A stretch of DNA of 64,000 nt, taken from positions 6,155,501 through 6,219,500 of the forward strand of contig OX327693.1 of assembly GCA_946807835.1 (NCBI GenBank). The letters are read 5' to 3'. This document shows, in pieces, positions 62,630-64,000 of the stretch (position 1 is its first letter; every line of letters starts with the position of its first letter). The stretch is from Ailanthus altissimus (lineage: Eukaryota > Streptophyta > Magnoliopsida > Sapindales > Simaroubaceae). Both the position numbers and the translations under genes were made by a program. The notes under the pieces were generated by a model that was not told the origin of the DNA, searched no databases, and saw only the letters and a program-made list of their open reading frames with translations.

Positions 62630-62930
62630 TTTAACATATATGCTAAGAGCGAATGCTAAAAGTGCGCGTAATTCTTGTGCTAGGAGTGTATGCTAAATGC
62701 ATAATATTACGTGCCTAACATTTAATATGCGTGTTAGGAATACACGCTAAACTTGCAATAATTAGCATGCATGCTAAGAGAGAATATTAAAAGTGTATAA
62801 CGTTGTGTATTTATTGCACTTAACACACGTGATAGGTGCACACGCTAAGCGCACAATCGTGATTAATGCTTAACACATGTGTTAGGAGCGCACTAGGCAT
62901 GTAATACGTAACGTATTACTTTTTTCTCTA
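62630..62930. repeat. Degenerate tandem repeat rich in GTGTTAGG and CACGCTAA words
   Basis: About six degenerate units of roughly 45-55 bp. Words such as TGCTAGGAGTG, TGTTAGGAATACACGCTAA, TGATAGGTGCACACGCTAA and TGTTAGGAGCGCAC recur near 62680, 62733, 62831 and 62880. The block is richer in CG and CACGTG-like steps than its surroundings. Confidence 0.65.
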
Positions 62931-63295
62931 AAAAATTTAAATATATATAATATTTACGGATACCCATTACAGGTATTCATAGATTTTTTTTTTATCAAAT
63001 TTATATCCATCTCAAATTCATTGAAAATTTTAATTTTATATACAAAATTTGTTCTAAACTTATTTTAAGCTTTATTAAATTATTTTAGATGAGTTTTAGC
63101 AGATTTGAAGATAATTTTATCATTTTTATTAGAGACAGTAAGTTGAAAGAGATTTTTTTTTTTGAAAGAGATTTGATTAATATTTTAAATGTTAAAAATA
63201 ATATATATATATATATTGATATAGAGAGAGGTTTTCAAATTTAGTACATTTGTTAGAGTGAAGTTAAATATATTATCATTTATGCTTGTTTAAAT

Positions 63296-63370
63296 GATCT
63301 AGTAATAAATAGTTTATAATACATTTCTCTACTAAAATGGGGACATCAAGTTCAATTCATTCCTCCCTAA
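63296..63370 (+). repeat. SINE-like dispersed repeat, copy 3
   Basis: GATCTAGTAATAAATAGTTTATAATACATTTCTCTACT leads to a B-box-like CAAGTTCAATTCATTCC. The spacing and shared words with the copy at 10089 (ATAATACATTTCT) suggest the same family. Confidence 0.3.
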
Positions 63371-64000
63371 GTCAATGTATATATATAGCCATTCCTTTAG
63401 GTTGTTAACACAAGTATCGAGATTTATATTTCTTAAGATGATAAATATATTTTGATCATTTTTCTGATATTTTATATCATAAGAATATTAACTTACAACT
63501 TACAATATTTTAAAATACTTATTTTTTTAATTATAATAAATAAAAGAACCATTCAAGATTTTAAGAAGGTCAATCAATTTCTTTTTAAAAAAAATCAAAT
63601 ATTTTTTATTAAAATTAATAAAAAGCCCTTTAATTTCCTTTTAATCCTCTTTTAAAGTTTCCTCCATCCATGTATCCAAAAAAAAAAATTATTAAAAAAC
63701 TATTTATAAAAAATAAAATTAATAAACCCGTGGTAGTGGTGAAAGACTTTTTTTTTTTTTCTATTTCCTAATTCTCTCCATCAAATAAATTAGACTCTAA
63801 AAAAAATGAATAAATAAATATCACAATCATTAGCTATACGATAGAAGGGATTCTGCCAAAAAAAAATATATTAACACTGTCACCCCTGAATTTTATATAA
63901 ATTATACTTTAATGATAACATTGATTTTAATTATATTTTTACCCTAAATTTATACAAATTACACTTCGATAATAATTTTAATCTGAATTACACTGTCACT

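Larger units (their letters stand above)
58831..64000. other. AT-rich intergenic DNA, right end
   Basis: No supportable gene. It holds simple repeats (TTTTA runs at about 61077-61100, ATA runs at about 61980-61998 and 62086-62104, TA at about 63200-63217) and the separately listed promoter-like island, SINE-like copies and degenerate repeat. Short open frames (for example 59340-59528 and 63452-63655) have no recognisable domain and match the composition of their surroundings. Confidence 0.6.

Noticed and set aside
1..64000. tRNA genes
   Set aside because: Several A-box/B-box pairs were seen, but none forms a full cloverleaf by eye; they fit SINE heads better.

Overview
The window is a piece of a flowering-plant nuclear genome, most likely a eudicot. 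It is strongly AT-rich, with small exons joined by GT...AG introns, nested LTR retrotransposons, a TRIM element, tRNA-like SINE remnants and many A/T microsatellites. Two plant gene families are recognisable. The species cannot be named from the sequence. Everything here was read by eye; no alignment or database search was run.

Layout. Positions 1-6489 are AT-rich intergenic DNA with repeat remnants. At 6490-6841 lies a frame-broken small secreted cysteine-rich gene of the ECA1/prolamin-like type. From 6842 to about 13037 there is intergenic DNA with minisatellites, an LTR-like remnant and a diverged tandem repeat. At 13838-23699 (+) is the one gene that looks intact: a four-exon, 751-residue DUF936-family protein. 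Its third intron carries a 4.9-kb Ty1/copia retrotransposon inserted antisense (17422-22321). That element has matching 349-bp LTRs, an initiator-Met tRNA primer site and a polypurine tract, but its gag and pol are broken. At 24384-25785 is a long-TIR DNA element with a solo LTR nested inside it. A diverged tandem repeat follows at about 26580-27090.

From 27279 to about 58830 (+) runs a calreticulin gene of the plant CRT3 type. Its exon-intron layout is still readable, but it is a pseudogene: it has frameshifts in several exons, in-frame stops in the P-domain and C-terminal exons, and an eroded ER-retention tail.

The main feature of the window sits inside this pseudogene. A 580-bp unit made of the end of intron 6, exon 7, intron 7, exon 8 and the start of intron 8 is repeated head-to-tail exactly 40 times (30514-53713, 23.2 kb). 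The only variation I saw is one T/C site, carried by 4 copies. Every copy carries the same two stop codons in exon 7, so the amplification came after the gene died, and it looks very recent. It appears to be a newborn satellite made from dead exons. A TRIM element with a perfect 5-bp target-site duplication (54641-55408) sits in the following intron.

The right end (58840-64000) is AT-rich intergenic DNA with a G-box/TATA promoter-like island that has no gene after it, more copies of a SINE-like motif, and a degenerate short tandem repeat at about 62630-62930.
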